A DNA stretch of 64,000 nt from Pseudomonas brassicacearum (GCF_009601685.2 NZ_CP045701.2:1922001-1986000); one strand, 5' to 3'. Positions 17,551-27,023 are shown, counted from the stretch's first letter. Notes: generated by a model not told the origin, from the letters alone. Made by a program: numbers and translations.

Positions 17551-17650
17551 GCCATCGCGAGCAAGCTCCCACATTGGATCTGCTGTGAGCACATGACTTG
17601 TGGTCACCCAGGTTCCCCTGTGGGAGCGAGCTTGCTCGCGATAGCAATCC
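17551..17650. repeat. Inverted REP pair, type A
   Basis: CATCGCGAGCAAGCTCCCAC on the left faces GTGGGAGCGAGCTTGCTCGC (17620-17639) on the right. The left copy lacks the internal TCGC of the family. It lies between the convergent ycaQ-like gene and the class II DAHP synthase gene. Confidence 0.8.
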
Positions 17651-17675
17651 AGCAGGCGACAAATGCCTTACTGGC

Positions 17676-19022
17676 TCACCGCCGAACCTGCTTCAACGTC
17701 TCTGCAATCAGGAAAGCCAGCTCCAGTGACTGATCGGCATTCATCCGCGGGTCGCAGTGGGTGTGGTAGCGGTCCGATAGTCCGTCCTCGGTAATCGGGC
17801 GTGCGCCGCCGATGCATTCGGTGACGTTTTGCCCGGTCATTTCGATGTGAATCCCGCCGGCATAGGTGCCTTCGGCTGCGTGGACCTGGAAGAACTGCTT
17901 CACTTCACCGAGGATCTGCGCAAAGTCCCGGGTCTTGTAGCCGCTGCTGGCTTTGATGGTATTGCCGTGCATGGGGTCGCAGCTCCATAGCACTTGCTTG
18001 CCTTCACGCTGCACGGCGCGCAACAGCGGCGGCAAGTGTTCGCCGACCTTGTTGGCGCCCATCCGGGCGATCAGGTTCAACCGGCCGGGGTCGTTCTGCG
18101 GGTTGAGCACGTCGATCAGGCGGATCAGGTCGTCCGGGTCCATGCTCGGACCGACCTTGACCCCGATCGGGTTGTGCACCCCACGCAAGAATTCCACATG
18201 GGCGCCGTCCAACTGACGGGTGCGGTCGCCGATCCACAGCATGTGGGCCGAGCAGTCGTAATAGTCGTTGGTCAGGCTGTCACGACGCACGAAGGCTTCT
18301 TCGTAATTGAGCAGCAGCGCTTCGTGGGCGGTGAAAAAGCTGGTTTCGCGCAGTTGCGGCGAGCTGTCCATGCCGCAGGCGCGCATGAATGCCAGGGTTT
18401 CGTCGATGCGGTCGGCCAGGTGGCTGTACTTTTCGGCCAGGGCCGAATTGGCGATGAAATCCAGGTTCCACTTGTGCACCTGGTGCAGGTCGGCGAACCC
18501 GCCCTGGGCGAAGGCGCGCAGCAGGTTCAAGGTGGCAGTGGATTGGTGGTAGGACTGCAGCAACCGCTCCGGGTCCGGTACGCGGCTTTTTTCATCGAAA
18601 CCGATACCGTTGACGATGTCGCCGCGATAGGCCGGCAGGGTCACGCCGTCGATGGTTTCGTCGTTCGCCGAACGCGGCTTGGCGAACTGCCCGGCCATGC
18701 GCCCGACCTTGACCACAGGGCAGCCGGCGGCAAAGGTCATGACGATCGCCATCTGCAAGAGCACCTTGAAGGTGTCGCGGATCTTGGCCGCCGAGAACTC
18801 GGCAAAGCTTTCGGCGCAGTCGCCGCCTTGCAGCAGGAACGCCCGGCCCTGGGTCACCTCGGCGAACTGACGGCGCAACTCCCGGGCTTCACCGGCAAAC
18901 ACCAGTGGCGGATAGCTGGCCAGGGTCTGCTCCACCTGCAACAGGTGCGCGGCGTCGGGGTAGCAGGGTTGTTGCTGGATCGGCAGGGCGCGCCAGCTGT
19001 CAGGGCTCCAGGGTTGGCTCAT
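17676..19022 (-). CDS. 3-deoxy-7-phosphoheptulonate synthase, class II
   Basis: A 448-residue plant-type (type II) DAHP synthase, unrelated in sequence to the class I enzyme at 3992-5068. Hallmarks are [103 protein letters not shown] and [19 protein letters not shown]. From memory, P. aeruginosa has the same gene at the matching place (PA2843). The ATG at 19022 has GAG six bases upstream; a tandem ATG at 19025 is also possible. Confidence 0.94.
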   Translation of the reverse strand: MSQPWSPDSWRALPIQQQPCYPDAAHLLQVEQTLASYPPLVFAGEARELRRQFAEVTQGRAFLLQGGDCAESFAEFSAAKIRDTFKVLLQMAIVMTFAAGCPVVKVGRMAGQFAKPRSANDETIDGVTLPAYRGDIVNGIGFDEKSRVPDPERLLQSYHQSTATLNLLRAFAQGGFADLHQVHKWNLDFIANSALAEKYSHLADRIDETLAFMRACGMDSSPQLRETSFFTAHEALLLNYEEAFVRRDSLTNDYYDCSAHMLWIGDRTRQLDGAHVEFLRGVHNPIGVKVGPSMDPDDLIRLIDVLNPQNDPGRLNLIARMGANKVGEHLPPLLRAVQREGKQVLWSCDPMHGNTIKASSGYKTRDFAQILGEVKQFFQVHAAEGTYAGGIHIEMTGQNVTECIGGARPITEDGLSDRYHTHCDPRMNADQSLELAFLIAETLKQVRR

Positions 19023-19164
19023 CATGATCTCTAGGTGATTTACGCTTGGACGGCCATGTTATCAGCAAATTAGTGCGTGACCTGCTCCGGTTGCTTCGCG
19101 GACAATCGCGCCTTTGTCCCGTATACGCAGGCTCAAGCCGGCACGGCCACCATCAGGAGATGAA

Positions 19165-19920
19165 ATGACAGAGGAACGCGTCGAGCATTTGCTCGCCGAG
19201 GTGCACGACGAGTTCGGCATGATTCGCGTATTCGAAGTGGCCGATTACCGGTTTCTCGAGTTTGGCGATGCCATCGAGCAGAGTTGCGTGTTCACAGCCG
19301 ATCCGAGCTGGCTCGAATATGACTATACCCGCGCCATGCTCATCGGCGCGTTGTGTCACGAGCAGCCGGAAAGTGCACTGTTTCTGGGGCTGGGCGCCGG
19401 TACCTTGACCCAGGCCTGCCTCAAGTTCCTGCCGTTGGAAGATGTCGAGGCCATCGAATTGCGCCCCGACGTGCCGCGCCTGGCCATCGAATACCTGGGG
19501 TTGGATGACGATCCGCGATTGTATATCCGTATCGGCGATGCACTGGAACTGCTTGAAAGCGCCGAGCCGGCGGACTTGATTTTCGTCGACCTCTATACCG
19601 ATGTAGGTCCCGGCGTCGGTCACTTGGCGTGGGGCTTCCTGGAAAACTGCCAGAAGCGTCTGAACCCGGGTGGTTGGCTGGTGATCAACCAGTGGGCTAC
19701 CGATGACGGCAAGCCATTGGGTGCGGCGCTGTTGCGCGGCTTGTACCACCGGCATTATTGGGAGCTACCGGTGAAGGAGGGCAATGTGATCCTGATCGTG
19801 CCGGCGGACCTGGATCAGGAACTGGATATGCAAGGGCTGGTCGCCAGGGCCGAAGGACTGGCGCCGCGGCTGGGTTATTCGTTGCAGTCGTTGATCAAGG
19901 CGATCCGCCCGGCGACCTGA
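19165..19920 (+). CDS. Spermidine-synthase-like methyltransferase-fold protein
   Basis: A 251-residue protein with the Rossmann fold of spermidine/spermine synthases. LFLGLGAGTLTQACLKFLP is the nucleotide-binding glycine loop, DVEAIELRPDVPRLA carries the acidic residue, and YIRIGDALELL then LIFVDLYTDVGPGVGH follow. The usual spermidine synthase aminopropyl-acceptor motifs are not obvious, and it lacks the N-terminal beta domain length of SpeE. The substrate is therefore uncertain. CAGGAGA precedes the ATG at 19165. It is divergent from the class II DAHP synthase gene. Confidence 0.78.
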   Translation: MTEERVEHLLAEVHDEFGMIRVFEVADYRFLEFGDAIEQSCVFTADPSWLEYDYTRAMLIGALCHEQPESALFLGLGAGTLTQACLKFLPLEDVEAIELRPDVPRLAIEYLGLDDDPRLYIRIGDALELLESAEPADLIFVDLYTDVGPGVGHLAWGFLENCQKRLNPGGWLVINQWATDDGKPLGAALLRGLYHRHYWELPVKEGNVILIVPADLDQELDMQGLVARAEGLAPRLGYSLQSLIKAIRPAT

Positions 19921-20183
19921 CACCCGTCCAAGGTGTGACCACCCGCTGTGGGAGCAAAGCTTGCTCGCGATGGACACAACTCAATACCTGCGCAAATCGC
20001 GGTGCCTGCATCGCGAGCAAGCTTTGCTTCCACAGGTGAAGATGAACCGTTTTAGCACCCCACCCCCGCAACGCCGTGCCTGTGCAAAACAAACGGTTGT
20101 ACCGTTAACCCCGGGGCCTCTGAAAAAGAGCCCCATAACGGGGTTCGGCAATAAAAAAAGCTCCCTTTTCGGGCGAATTCCGG
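19921..20183. repeat. REP pair and GC-rich spacer upstream of deaD
   Basis: An inverted pair, GTGGGAGCAAAGCTTGCTCGC (19948-19968) with GCGAGCAAGCTTTGCTTCCAC (20012-20032), belongs to the AAGCTTT variant of the type A REPs. After it, 20107-20160 carries GGGGCCTC/GAGCCCC and CCCC/GGGG inverted words followed by A7, which may end a transcript on the minus strand. No gene is visible. Confidence 0.6.
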
Positions 20184-20407
20184 TATAGTGCGCGCCGGCC
20201 TTTAGCCGGGCCGCGTCAAGGTAGCGCAATTCTCCGAAGTCAGCTTCGGTTGCATGTCCGCACAACGGATCTTCCACGACGTTCTTTTTCATTCATTCGT
20301 TTTCGCAAATCCCCGCCGACAAAGCAGCCAGGGCGACTCTTGAGTCTCAACACGGCATGCGCAGCTTTGGAGCATGGGTCTTTGCGGATGCACTTAGAGG
20401 CAGACCC
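20184..20407 (+). promoter_or_regulatory. deaD promoter -10 and structured leader of about 210 nt
   Basis: TATAGT at 20184-20189 is a good -10; no clear -35 is visible. The leader has small hairpins at 20195-20209 (CCGGC/GCCGG) and 20234-20249 (CCGAAG/CTTCGG). It ends in a 9-bp stem in which CATGGGTCT (20373-20381) pairs with AGACCCATG (20402-20410). That stem contains the start codon, and its 20-base loop holds the AGAGG ribosome-binding site. CATGC at 20356-20360 can pair instead with GCATG at 20372-20376. Long leaders are known for deaD/csdA in enteric bacteria. Confidence 0.6.
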
Positions 20408-22081
20408 ATGACCCAGGAAACCGGCGGCTTCGCCGCTTTTAATCTCAACCCGAACATTCTTGCTGCCGTCACTGCGACCGGCTACGAAGAACCTTCGGCG
20501 ATTCAGCAGCAATCGATCCCGATCATCATGGCCGGCCACGACATGATTGGTCAGGCGCAAACCGGTACGGGTAAAACCGCCGCGTTCGCCCTGCCGATCC
20601 TGCATCGCATCGATCCTGCCAAGCGCGAACCGCAAGCCCTGATCCTGGCGCCAACTCGTGAGTTGGCGCTGCAAGTAGCAACCGCTTTCGAAACCTATTC
20701 CAAGCAGATGCCTGGCGTTACCGTCGTGGCCGTTTATGGCGGCGCCCCGATGGGCCCGCAGCTGAAAGCCATCCGTAATGGCGCGCAGATCGTTGTCGCC
20801 ACTCCGGGTCGTCTGTGCGATCACCTGCGTCGTGACGAAAAAGTCCTGGCCACCGTGAACCACCTGGTTCTCGACGAAGCCGACGAAATGCTCAAGCTGG
20901 GTTTCATGGATGACCTGGAAGTCATCTTCAAGGCCCTGCCAGCCACCCGCCAGACTGTATTGTTCTCGGCCACCCTGCCGCAATCGATCCGTGCCATTGC
21001 CGAGCGCCACCTGCGCGATCCGCAACACGTGAAGATCCAGACCAAGACCCAGACCGTCACCGCGATCGAACAGGCTCACCTGCTGGTTCACGCTGACCAG
21101 AAGACGTCTGCCGTTCTCAGCTTGCTGGAAGTGGAAGACTTCGACGCCCTGATCATGTTCGTGCGCACCAAGCAAGCGACCCTGGACCTGGCCAGCGCCC
21201 TGGAAGCCAAAGGCTACAAAGCCGCTGCGCTGAACGGTGACATTGCCCAGAACCAGCGTGAGCGCGTGATCGACTCCCTCAAGGATGGCCGCCTGGACAT
21301 CGTTGTGGCGACCGACGTCGCTGCCCGTGGCCTGGACGTTCCGCGCATCACCCACGTATTCAACGTGGACATGCCGTACGATCCGGAATCCTACGTTCAC
21401 CGTATCGGCCGTACCGGCCGTGCCGGTCGCGAAGGCCGTGCGCTGCTGCTGGTCACCCCGCGTGAGCGTCGCATGCTGCAAGTGATCGAGCGTGTAACTG
21501 GCCAGAAGGTTGCTGAAGTTCGCCTGCCGGACGCCCAGGCCGTTCTCGATGCCCGCATCAAGAAACTGACCAACAGCCTGTCGCCACTGGTGGCTGACGC
21601 CGAATCGACCCACGGTGATCTGCTCGATCGCCTGACCGCCGACATCGGTTGCACCCCACGCGCCCTGGCCGCCGCACTGCTGCGCAAGGCCACCAATGGC
21701 CAAGCGCTGAACCTGGCTGCAATCGAGAAAGAACGTCCCCTGGTGCCGAACAACGCACCGCGTGGCGATCGTCCTGAGCGCACCGGTGATCGTCCGGATC
21801 GTGGTGACCGCGAGCGTCGTGCTCCGATCCCGCTGGCCGAAGGTCGTGCTCGCTGCCGTACCGCGCTGGGTGCCCGTGACGGCATCGCTGCCAAGAACCT
21901 GCTGGGTGCCATCCTCAACGAAGGCGGCCTGGCCCGCGAAGCGATCGGCCGCATCCAGGTGCGTGACAGCTTCAGCCTGGTAGAGCTGCCGGAAGATGGT
22001 CTGGAGAAGTTGCTGACCAAACTGAAGGACACTCGTGTCGCCGGCAAGCAGCTCAAACTGCGTCGCTATCGCGAAGATTGA
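20408..22081 (+). CDS. deaD: DEAD-box ATP-dependent RNA helicase DeaD/CsdA
   Basis: A 557-residue cold-shock and ribosome-assembly helicase. Motifs appear in order: the Q motif (FAAFNLNPNI and PSAIQQQSIP), Walker A AQTGTGKT (about 50-57), PTRELA, TPGR, DEAD in LVLDEADEML, SAT, then ATDVAARGLDV and HRIGRTGRAGR in RecA domain 2. An RNP-like DbpA/CsdA C-terminal domain follows an Arg/Asp-rich linker (PRGDRPERTGDRPDRGDRER). The ATG at 20408 follows AGAGG. The start codon lies inside a perfect 9-bp inverted repeat. Confidence 0.96.
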   Translation: MTQETGGFAAFNLNPNILAAVTATGYEEPSAIQQQSIPIIMAGHDMIGQAQTGTGKTAAFALPILHRIDPAKREPQALILAPTRELALQVATAFETYSKQMPGVTVVAVYGGAPMGPQLKAIRNGAQIVVATPGRLCDHLRRDEKVLATVNHLVLDEADEMLKLGFMDDLEVIFKALPATRQTVLFSATLPQSIRAIAERHLRDPQHVKIQTKTQTVTAIEQAHLLVHADQKTSAVLSLLEVEDFDALIMFVRTKQATLDLASALEAKGYKAAALNGDIAQNQRERVIDSLKDGRLDIVVATDVAARGLDVPRITHVFNVDMPYDPESYVHRIGRTGRAGREGRALLLVTPRERRMLQVIERVTGQKVAEVRLPDAQAVLDARIKKLTNSLSPLVADAESTHGDLLDRLTADIGCTPRALAAALLRKATNGQALNLAAIEKERPLVPNNAPRGDRPERTGDRPDRGDRERRAPIPLAEGRARCRTALGARDGIAAKNLLGAILNEGGLAREAIGRIQVRDSFSLVELPEDGLEKLLTKLKDTRVAGKQLKLRRYRED

Positions 22082-22110
22082 TCCGCTCTAGGGCTGATTG
22101 ATCGAACATA

Positions 22111-22142
22111 AAAAATCCCCGACTGGTTCGGGGATTTTTTTG
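22111..22142 (+). terminator. Terminator of deaD
   Basis: AAAATCCCCGA (22112-22122) pairs with TCGGGGATTTT (22129-22138) and continues in T residues. It lies 30 bases after the stop codon. Confidence 0.9.
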
Positions 22143-22183
22143 CCTGTCGTTTGGTGTTCCTTCAGGTTGATTGGCGTTGTCCC

Positions 22184-22247
22184 GTTCGCCAGCAAGCCCA
22201 CACATTCGATCTGCGTTTCCTGTGGGAGCGGGCTTGCTCGCGAATGG
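22184..22247. repeat. REP pair, type A, with degraded left arm
   Basis: The right arm GTGGGAGCGGGCTTGCTCGCG (22222-22242) is intact. The left arm GTTCGCCAGCAAGCCCACAC is shortened. The pair lies between the convergent deaD and dioxygenase genes. Confidence 0.7.
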
Positions 22248-22265
22248 AGCGACTCGGTCTATCGG

Positions 22266-23033
22266 TCAGTCAAACCGATAAATGTCCATCCCCAGAGCGC
22301 CCATCGTGAACCCTTGGTGGACAGCACTGAATTTCCCACCGGCACCCCGGGCAAAATACAGCGGCAGCAAGTGCTCATCGCTGGGGTGGCTGCGCACGGC
22401 GTTCGGCGCCTGGCGACGGTAATCATGCAGTGCGTTCTCGTCGTCGGCCGCCAGCGTCCCAACCATCCAATCGCGAAAGGCCTTGGCCCAGGGCTCAATG
22501 CTGTCGGGGCCGGCGTTCCAGTCCAGGTCGCGCAGGTTATGGGTGATACTGCCAGAACCGATCAGCAAGATGCCCTGTTGGCGCAGGTTCGCCAGGGCCT
22601 GGCCGACCTGTGTCTGCAACACCGGTCCCTGGCGGCTGGGCAGGGAAACCTGCACCACCGGGATGTCGGCCTCGGGGTACATCAAGGACAATGGTACCCA
22701 GACGCCATGGTCGAACGGCCGTTGAGGGTCCAGGCGTGCCGGCAGGTGCGCGGCGTTGAGCATGGCTGCGACTTGCGCCGCCAGTTGAGGATCGCCAGGC
22801 GCGGGGTACTGCACCTCATACAGGGCCGGTGGGAAGCCGCCGAAGTCGTGCCACGTGCGTGGCTGCGGATTGGCGCTGACCAACAGTTCGTTGCTTTCCC
22901 AGTGGGCGGACACGATGACGATGGCCTTGGGCTTGGGTAATTGAGCGGCCAGGCGAGCCAATGCCGGACCGCTGTCGCCGGGTTCCAGGGCAAGCATCGG
23001 TGAGCCATGGGAGATAAACAGGCTGGGCAGCAT
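22266..23033 (-). CDS. DODA-type extradiol dioxygenase family protein (YgiD)
   Basis: A 255-residue member of the LigB/4,5-DOPA dioxygenase family. It starts MLPSLFISHGSPMLALEPG, with one of the conserved metal-binding histidines. IVIVSAHWES supplies the next metal His; YPAPGDPQLA, RPFDHGVWVPL and IGSGSITHNLRDL carry further conserved residues. YgiD of E. coli cleaves L-DOPA in vitro, but the natural substrate is unknown. A longer N-terminus to 23072 is possible, but the family begins at MLPSLF. It is divergent from tpm. Confidence 0.88.
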   Translation of the reverse strand: MLPSLFISHGSPMLALEPGDSGPALARLAAQLPKPKAIVIVSAHWESNELLVSANPQPRTWHDFGGFPPALYEVQYPAPGDPQLAAQVAAMLNAAHLPARLDPQRPFDHGVWVPLSLMYPEADIPVVQVSLPSRQGPVLQTQVGQALANLRQQGILLIGSGSITHNLRDLDWNAGPDSIEPWAKAFRDWMVGTLAADDENALHDYRRQAPNAVRSHPSDEHLLPLYFARGAGGKFSAVHQGFTMGALGMDIYRFD

Positions 23034-23137
23034 GAAGGGGCTCCTGAGCGTTAAGATGGGGTCATCTTCCATTAGGTCAATGATCTAAATCTAATATAAG
23101 TTTTAACCCGTTTTGATCGATTTTTTTGGAGTGAATC

Positions 23138-23791
23138 ATGGAGCCCGAGTTTTGGCACAAGCGCTGGTCATCGAACCAGATCGGTTTTCACTTGCCGGAG
23201 GTGAACCCTTACCTGCAACGTTTCTGGCCGCAACTGGGGCTGGCCCAAGGCAGTCGGGTGCTGGTGCCGTTGTGTGGGAAAAGCCTGGATCTGCTGTGGC
23301 TTGCCCATCAGGGCTATTCGGTGCTGGGCGTGGAGTTGTCGGAAAAAGCCGCCACTGATTTTTTCCTTGAGCATCAGCTTGAGCCGAGCATCAGTGAAGA
23401 GGGCGCGTTCAAGGTATTTCGGTCCGGTGATATCGAAATCCGATGCGGTGACTTCTTTGCCTTGGAACGCGAGGATGTGGCTGATTGCGCGGCACTGTAC
23501 GACCGTGCCGCGTTGATCGCCTTGCCCGTGCCGATGCGCGAGCGGTACGCGGCCCATCTGCAGAAGATCTTGCCCAATGGCACCGGATTGTTGATTACCC
23601 TGGATTACAACCAGGATGAAATGCCTGGCCCGCCGTTCTCTGTCGGGGATGATGAGGTGCGGCGGCTGCTGGGAGGTGCCTGGCAGTTGGAGGTGTTGCA
23701 GGAAGAGGATGTGCTGGGGGAAAGCTGGAAGTTCTTGCAGGCGGGGGTGACGAGGTTGGATGAGCGGGTGTATCGGATTTCCTGGCGTTGA
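23138..23791 (+). CDS. tpm: Thiopurine S-methyltransferase
   Basis: A 217-residue S-adenosylmethionine-dependent methyltransferase. [20 protein letters not shown] is the diagnostic N-terminus. [20 protein letters not shown] is the SAM-binding loop, [10 protein letters not shown] the acidic strand, and [10 protein letters not shown] motif IV. Bacterial TPMTs methylate thiopurines and, in Pseudomonas, selenite and tellurite species. The gene is monocistronic and ends 61 bases before a palindrome-plus-terminator module. Confidence 0.95.
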   Translation: MEPEFWHKRWSSNQIGFHLPEVNPYLQRFWPQLGLAQGSRVLVPLCGKSLDLLWLAHQGYSVLGVELSEKAATDFFLEHQLEPSISEEGAFKVFRSGDIEIRCGDFFALEREDVADCAALYDRAALIALPVPMRERYAAHLQKILPNGTGLLITLDYNQDEMPGPPFSVGDDEVRRLLGGAWQLEVLQEEDVLGESWKFLQAGVTRLDERVYRISWR

Positions 23792-23852
23792 TGTTGTGTG
23801 TTTATGCTCGTGCCCACAGTTGATCTGCTGTGAACAATGACTCTGGGGGGGG

Positions 23853-23882
23853 GTATATCCGTTGCTGCAGCAACGGATATAC
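23853..23882. repeat. Perfect 30-bp palindrome GTATATCCGTTGCTG / CAGCAACGGATATAC
   Basis: Two 15-base arms (23853-23867 and 23868-23882) are exact complements with no spacer. They follow a run of nine G. The outer word GTATATCCGTT recurs in a second hairpin at 47542-47575. Both are followed closely by a near-identical CGGCGCT terminator. Confidence 0.85.
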
Positions 23883-23907
23883 ACACCAAAACAAGTAGAT
23901 ACCGCAA

Positions 23908-23945
23908 AAAAACGGCGCTTCCCATTTCTGAAAGAAGCGCCGTTT
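23908..23945. terminator. Bidirectional terminator between tpm and htpX
   Basis: AAAAACGGCGCTT (23908-23920) pairs with AAGCGCCGTTTTT (23934-23946), separated by 13 bases. A on one side and T on the other allow function for both convergent genes. Confidence 0.85.
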
Positions 23946-23999
23946 TTCCAAGCTGAACTGCATTACGCATTTCTGCGGGTTTTCTCTTGAGGCTAACGA

Positions 24000-24887
24000 T
24001 CAGCCCCGACGACGCAGTGCGTCGATACGCTCTTCCAGCGGCGGGTGGCTCATGAACATGCGCGCCAGGCCCTGCTTGATGCCACCGTTGATGCCAAAGG
24101 CACTCAGGGTGTCGGGCATGTGCACTGGCAGGCCTTGCTCGGCGCGCAGGCGTTGCAGGGCACCGATCATGGCGCTGGTGCCGGCCAGGCGTGCACCGGC
24201 GTCGTCGGCGCGGAACTCGCGTTTGCGCGAGAACCACATGACGATGGCGCTGGCGAGGATGCCCAGTACCAGCTCGGCGAAGATGGTCGCCACGTAGTAG
24301 GCGATGCCCTGGCCTTCTTCGTTCTTGAAGATCACCTTGTCGACGAAGTTGCCGATGATGCGGGCGAAGAACATCACGAAGGTGTTCACCACGCCCTGGA
24401 TCAGTGCCAGGGTCACCATGTCGCCGTTGGCGACGTGGCCGATCTCGTGGGCCAGCACGGCCTTGACTTCATCTGGCGAGAACCGCTCGAGCAAACCCTG
24501 GCTGACGGCGACCAGTGCGTCGTTCTTGTTCCAGCCGGTGGCGAAGGCGTTGGCTTCGTAGGCTGGGAAGATACCGACTTCCGGCATCTTGATACCGGCT
24601 TCGCGGGACAATTGCTCGACGGTTTGCAGCAGCCATTGTTCGTGGCGAGTGCGCGGCTGGCTGATGATCTGGGTGCTGGTGCTCATCTTCGCCATCCACT
24701 TGGAGATGAACAGCGAGAACAGGGAACCGGCGAAACCGAACACCGCACAGAAAATCAGCAGCTGATTGAGGTTGAGGTCAACCCCATTGGCCGCCATGAA
24801 CCCGTTGAAGCCGAAGAGGCTCAGGGTGATGCTGGCAATCAGCACGACCGCCAGGTTGGTGGCCAAGAACAGCAGGATGCGCATCAT
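24000..24887 (-). CDS. htpX: Membrane-bound zinc metalloprotease HtpX
   Basis: A 295-residue M48B protease of the inner membrane that degrades misfolded membrane proteins. Two N-terminal transmembrane segments ([39 protein letters not shown]) precede the zinc motif HEIGH in [20 protein letters not shown], about residues 145-149. Two more hydrophobic stretches follow, and the third ligand Glu is in [14 protein letters not shown]. Length matches E. coli HtpX (293 aa). AGGAG precedes the ATG. Confidence 0.97.
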   Translation of the reverse strand: MMRILLFLATNLAVVLIASITLSLFGFNGFMAANGVDLNLNQLLIFCAVFGFAGSLFSLFISKWMAKMSTSTQIISQPRTRHEQWLLQTVEQLSREAGIKMPEVGIFPAYEANAFATGWNKNDALVAVSQGLLERFSPDEVKAVLAHEIGHVANGDMVTLALIQGVVNTFVMFFARIIGNFVDKVIFKNEEGQGIAYYVATIFAELVLGILASAIVMWFSRKREFRADDAGARLAGTSAMIGALQRLRAEQGLPVHMPDTLSAFGINGGIKQGLARMFMSHPPLEERIDALRRRG

Positions 24888-25150
24888 GGTTGTGAAAATC
24901 TCCTCATGCTAAAGATGTAGCGTTATGCGGGGTATATAAGGTGCTGCCGCAGGCTATTCAACTCACCGACTATTTCAAACTGTGTCCTACAAGCGTCCTA
25001 AATGTTTGAAAGACTTTTCTGAAAGTGACTAGGGAAAAGAAATACGGCGTTTGCCCCCCGTGAACGTTGAGCCGAGGTGCTTGTCGGCTGTCCAGCGCCC
25101 TAGTGTAGAAGGCCTTGTGGAGTCGACAGAACGGATATGTTGCTGAATCA
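24888..25150. other. Intergenic region upstream of htpX
   Basis: About 260 bases. It holds the htpX leader and promoter region on the minus strand. TTATATACCCCGCAT resembles a heat-shock -10 (CCCCGCAT), but I found no matching -35 at proper spacing. Nothing coding is visible. Confidence 0.35.
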
Positions 25151-25182
25151 AACAGCGTGCGAGGCGAGGACTCCTCGCACGC
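25151..25182 (-). terminator. Terminator of the alaA-type aminotransferase gene
   Basis: CAGCGTGCGAGG (25151-25162) pairs with CCTCGCACGCTG (25171-25182) in a perfect 12-bp stem. On the minus strand it is followed by TTTGATT, a short T tract. It lies eight bases past the stop codon. Confidence 0.7.
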
Positions 25183-25190
25183 TGTCTGGT

Positions 25191-26402
25191 TTATTGACGG
25201 TAGGACTTGAGGAAGTTGCCGATCCGGCCGATGGCCTGGTCGAGGTCATCGACCCGCGGCAGGGTCACGACGCGGAAGTGATCCGGCCACGGCCAGTTGA
25301 ACGCCGTGCCCTGGACCACCAGCAGCTTCTCGGACAGCAGCAGGTCGAGGACGAATTTTTCATCGTTGTGGATCGGGCAGACCTTCGGGTCGATCCGCGG
25401 GAAGGCGTACAGCGCGCCCATCGGCTTGACGCAACTGACACCGGGAATGTCGTTGAGCAGTTCCCAGGTGCGATTTCGCTGTTCCAGCAGCCGGCCCTGG
25501 GGCAGGATCAGGTCGTTGATGCTCTGGTAGCCGCCCAGCGCCGTCTGGATCGCATGCTGGCTCGGCACGTTGGCACACAGGCGCATGTTGGCCAGCATAT
25601 CGATGCCCTCGATGTAGCTCTGGGCGTGATGCTTGGGGCCGGAAATGACGACCCAGCCTGAGCGGAAACCCGCTACCCGATAGGATTTTGACAGGCCGTT
25701 GAAGGTCAGGCACAGCAGGTCCGGTGCCAGGGATGCAGTGCAGATGTGCACGGCGTCATCGTAGAGGATCTTGTCGTAGATCTCGTCGGAGAACACCACC
25801 AGGTTGTGCTGGCGGGCCAGTTCCAACATGCCCAGCAGCACTTCCCTGGAGTATACGGCGCCAGTCGGGTTGTTCGGGTTGATGATCACCAGCGCCTTGG
25901 TATTGGGCGTGATCTTGGCCTTGATGTCCGCCAGGTCAGGGAACCAGTTGGCCTGTTCGTCGCACAGGTAATGCACCGGGTTGCCACCGGACAGGCTCAC
26001 GGCAGCGGTCCACAGCGGATAGTCCGGCGCCGGTACCAGCACTTCATCGCCGTTGTTGAGCAGGGCCTGCATCGACATCACGATCAGTTCGGACACGCCG
26101 TTACCCAGGTAGATGTCCTCGATGCCGACGCCTTCGACCTGTTTCTGCTGGTAGTACTGCATCACGGCCTTGCGGGCACTGAACAGGCCCTTGGAGTCGC
26201 TGTAGCCCTGGGCGGTCGGCAGGTTGCGGATGACGTCCTGGAGGATTTCATCGGGCGCTTCGAAACCAAAGGGGGCCGGGTTGCCGATGTTCAGCTTGAG
26301 GATGCGATGGCCTTCCTCTTCCAGGCGTTTGGCGTGCTTGAGCACCGGGCCGCGAATGTCGTAGCAGACGTTGGCGAGCTTGTTCGATTTGCTGACCTGC
26401 AT
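25191..26402 (-). CDS. alaA: Glutamate-pyruvate aminotransferase AlaA (class I/II, PLP)
   Basis: A 403-residue PLP-dependent aminotransferase making alanine from pyruvate and glutamate. It begins MQVSKSNKLANVCYDIRGPV, as AlaA (YfbQ) proteins do. Key segments are YLGNGVSELIVMSMQALLN, PAPDYPLWTAAVSLSGG, VIINPNNPTGAVYSRE, VFSDEIYDKILYDD and the PLP-lysine segment FNGLSKSYRVAGFRSGW. C-terminal residues RVVTLPRV supply the substrate-binding Arg. The start at 26402 is preferred over extensions to 26561, which have no similarity to the family. Confidence 0.93.
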   Translation of the reverse strand: MQVSKSNKLANVCYDIRGPVLKHAKRLEEEGHRILKLNIGNPAPFGFEAPDEILQDVIRNLPTAQGYSDSKGLFSARKAVMQYYQQKQVEGVGIEDIYLGNGVSELIVMSMQALLNNGDEVLVPAPDYPLWTAAVSLSGGNPVHYLCDEQANWFPDLADIKAKITPNTKALVIINPNNPTGAVYSREVLLGMLELARQHNLVVFSDEIYDKILYDDAVHICTASLAPDLLCLTFNGLSKSYRVAGFRSGWVVISGPKHHAQSYIEGIDMLANMRLCANVPSQHAIQTALGGYQSINDLILPQGRLLEQRNRTWELLNDIPGVSCVKPMGALYAFPRIDPKVCPIHNDEKFVLDLLLSEKLLVVQGTAFNWPWPDHFRVVTLPRVDDLDQAIGRIGNFLKSYRQ

Positions 26403-26623
26403 GGCGATGTGTTCCCGAAAATGAACGATCCAGGCGGCGTATGAACTACCGTACTGGGAATCCTGCGTCTGTGCCCAGGCCTGACGCGGTATAAGGCGCC
26501 ACAATCCGTTTGAATGCGCATGACGTGACTGCCAGACTGGCGCCTGACGAGGCGCAATCATACGTGCCGCCCGATCTGCGGAAAAGCGTCGGATCGGGCT
26601 TTTTCAATTGCCGAGGTAGGACG

Positions 26624-27019
26624 ATGGAAAAGTTGGAAAAAACCCTTGAACAATGGCGCTCGATGCTTGACCCGGAGCAGTACAACGTTTGTCGGCTCAA
26701 GGGCACCGAGCGGCCATTCTCCGGTAAATACAACGCCACCAAGACCGACGGTGTGTACCACTGCATCTGCTGCAACGAGCCGTTGTTCGATTCCAAGACC
26801 AAATTCGATTCCGGTTGTGGCTGGCCGAGTTTCTACGCGCCGATCGAGGGCAGCGCGGTGGTGGAGGTGCGGGACGTCAGCCACGGCATGATTCGCACCG
26901 AGGTGGTCTGCGCCAAATGCGACGCCCACCTGGGCCACGTCTTCCCCGACGGCCCACCGCCCACGGGTTTGCGGTACTGCATCAACTCGGTGTGCCTGGA
27001 TCTGGTCCCCCGAGAATAA
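26624..27019 (+). CDS. msrB: Peptide methionine (R)-S-oxide reductase MsrB
   Basis: A 131-residue cytoplasmic repair enzyme for methionine-R-sulfoxide. Zinc is held by two CxxC pairs, CICC and CAKC. The catalytic Cys is in [11 protein letters not shown] near residue 118. [10 protein letters not shown] and [10 protein letters not shown] are family signatures. GAGGTAGG precedes the ATG at 26624. It begins a group of oxidative-stress genes (gpx, ospR) in the same order as in P. aeruginosa. Confidence 0.96.
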   Translation: MEKLEKTLEQWRSMLDPEQYNVCRLKGTERPFSGKYNATKTDGVYHCICCNEPLFDSKTKFDSGCGWPSFYAPIEGSAVVEVRDVSHGMIRTEVVCAKCDAHLGHVFPDGPPPTGLRYCINSVCLDLVPRE

Positions 27020-27023
27020 TTCG

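Noticed and set aside
20240..21703. A 487-codon frame on the minus strand opposite deaD
   Set aside because: It mirrors the DEAD-box gene and has no recognisable motif or ribosome-binding site.
24890..24990. Heat-shock (sigma32) promoter of htpX
   Set aside because: CCCCGCAT resembles the -10, but the nearest TTGAA-like -35 is about 24 bases away instead of 13-17.
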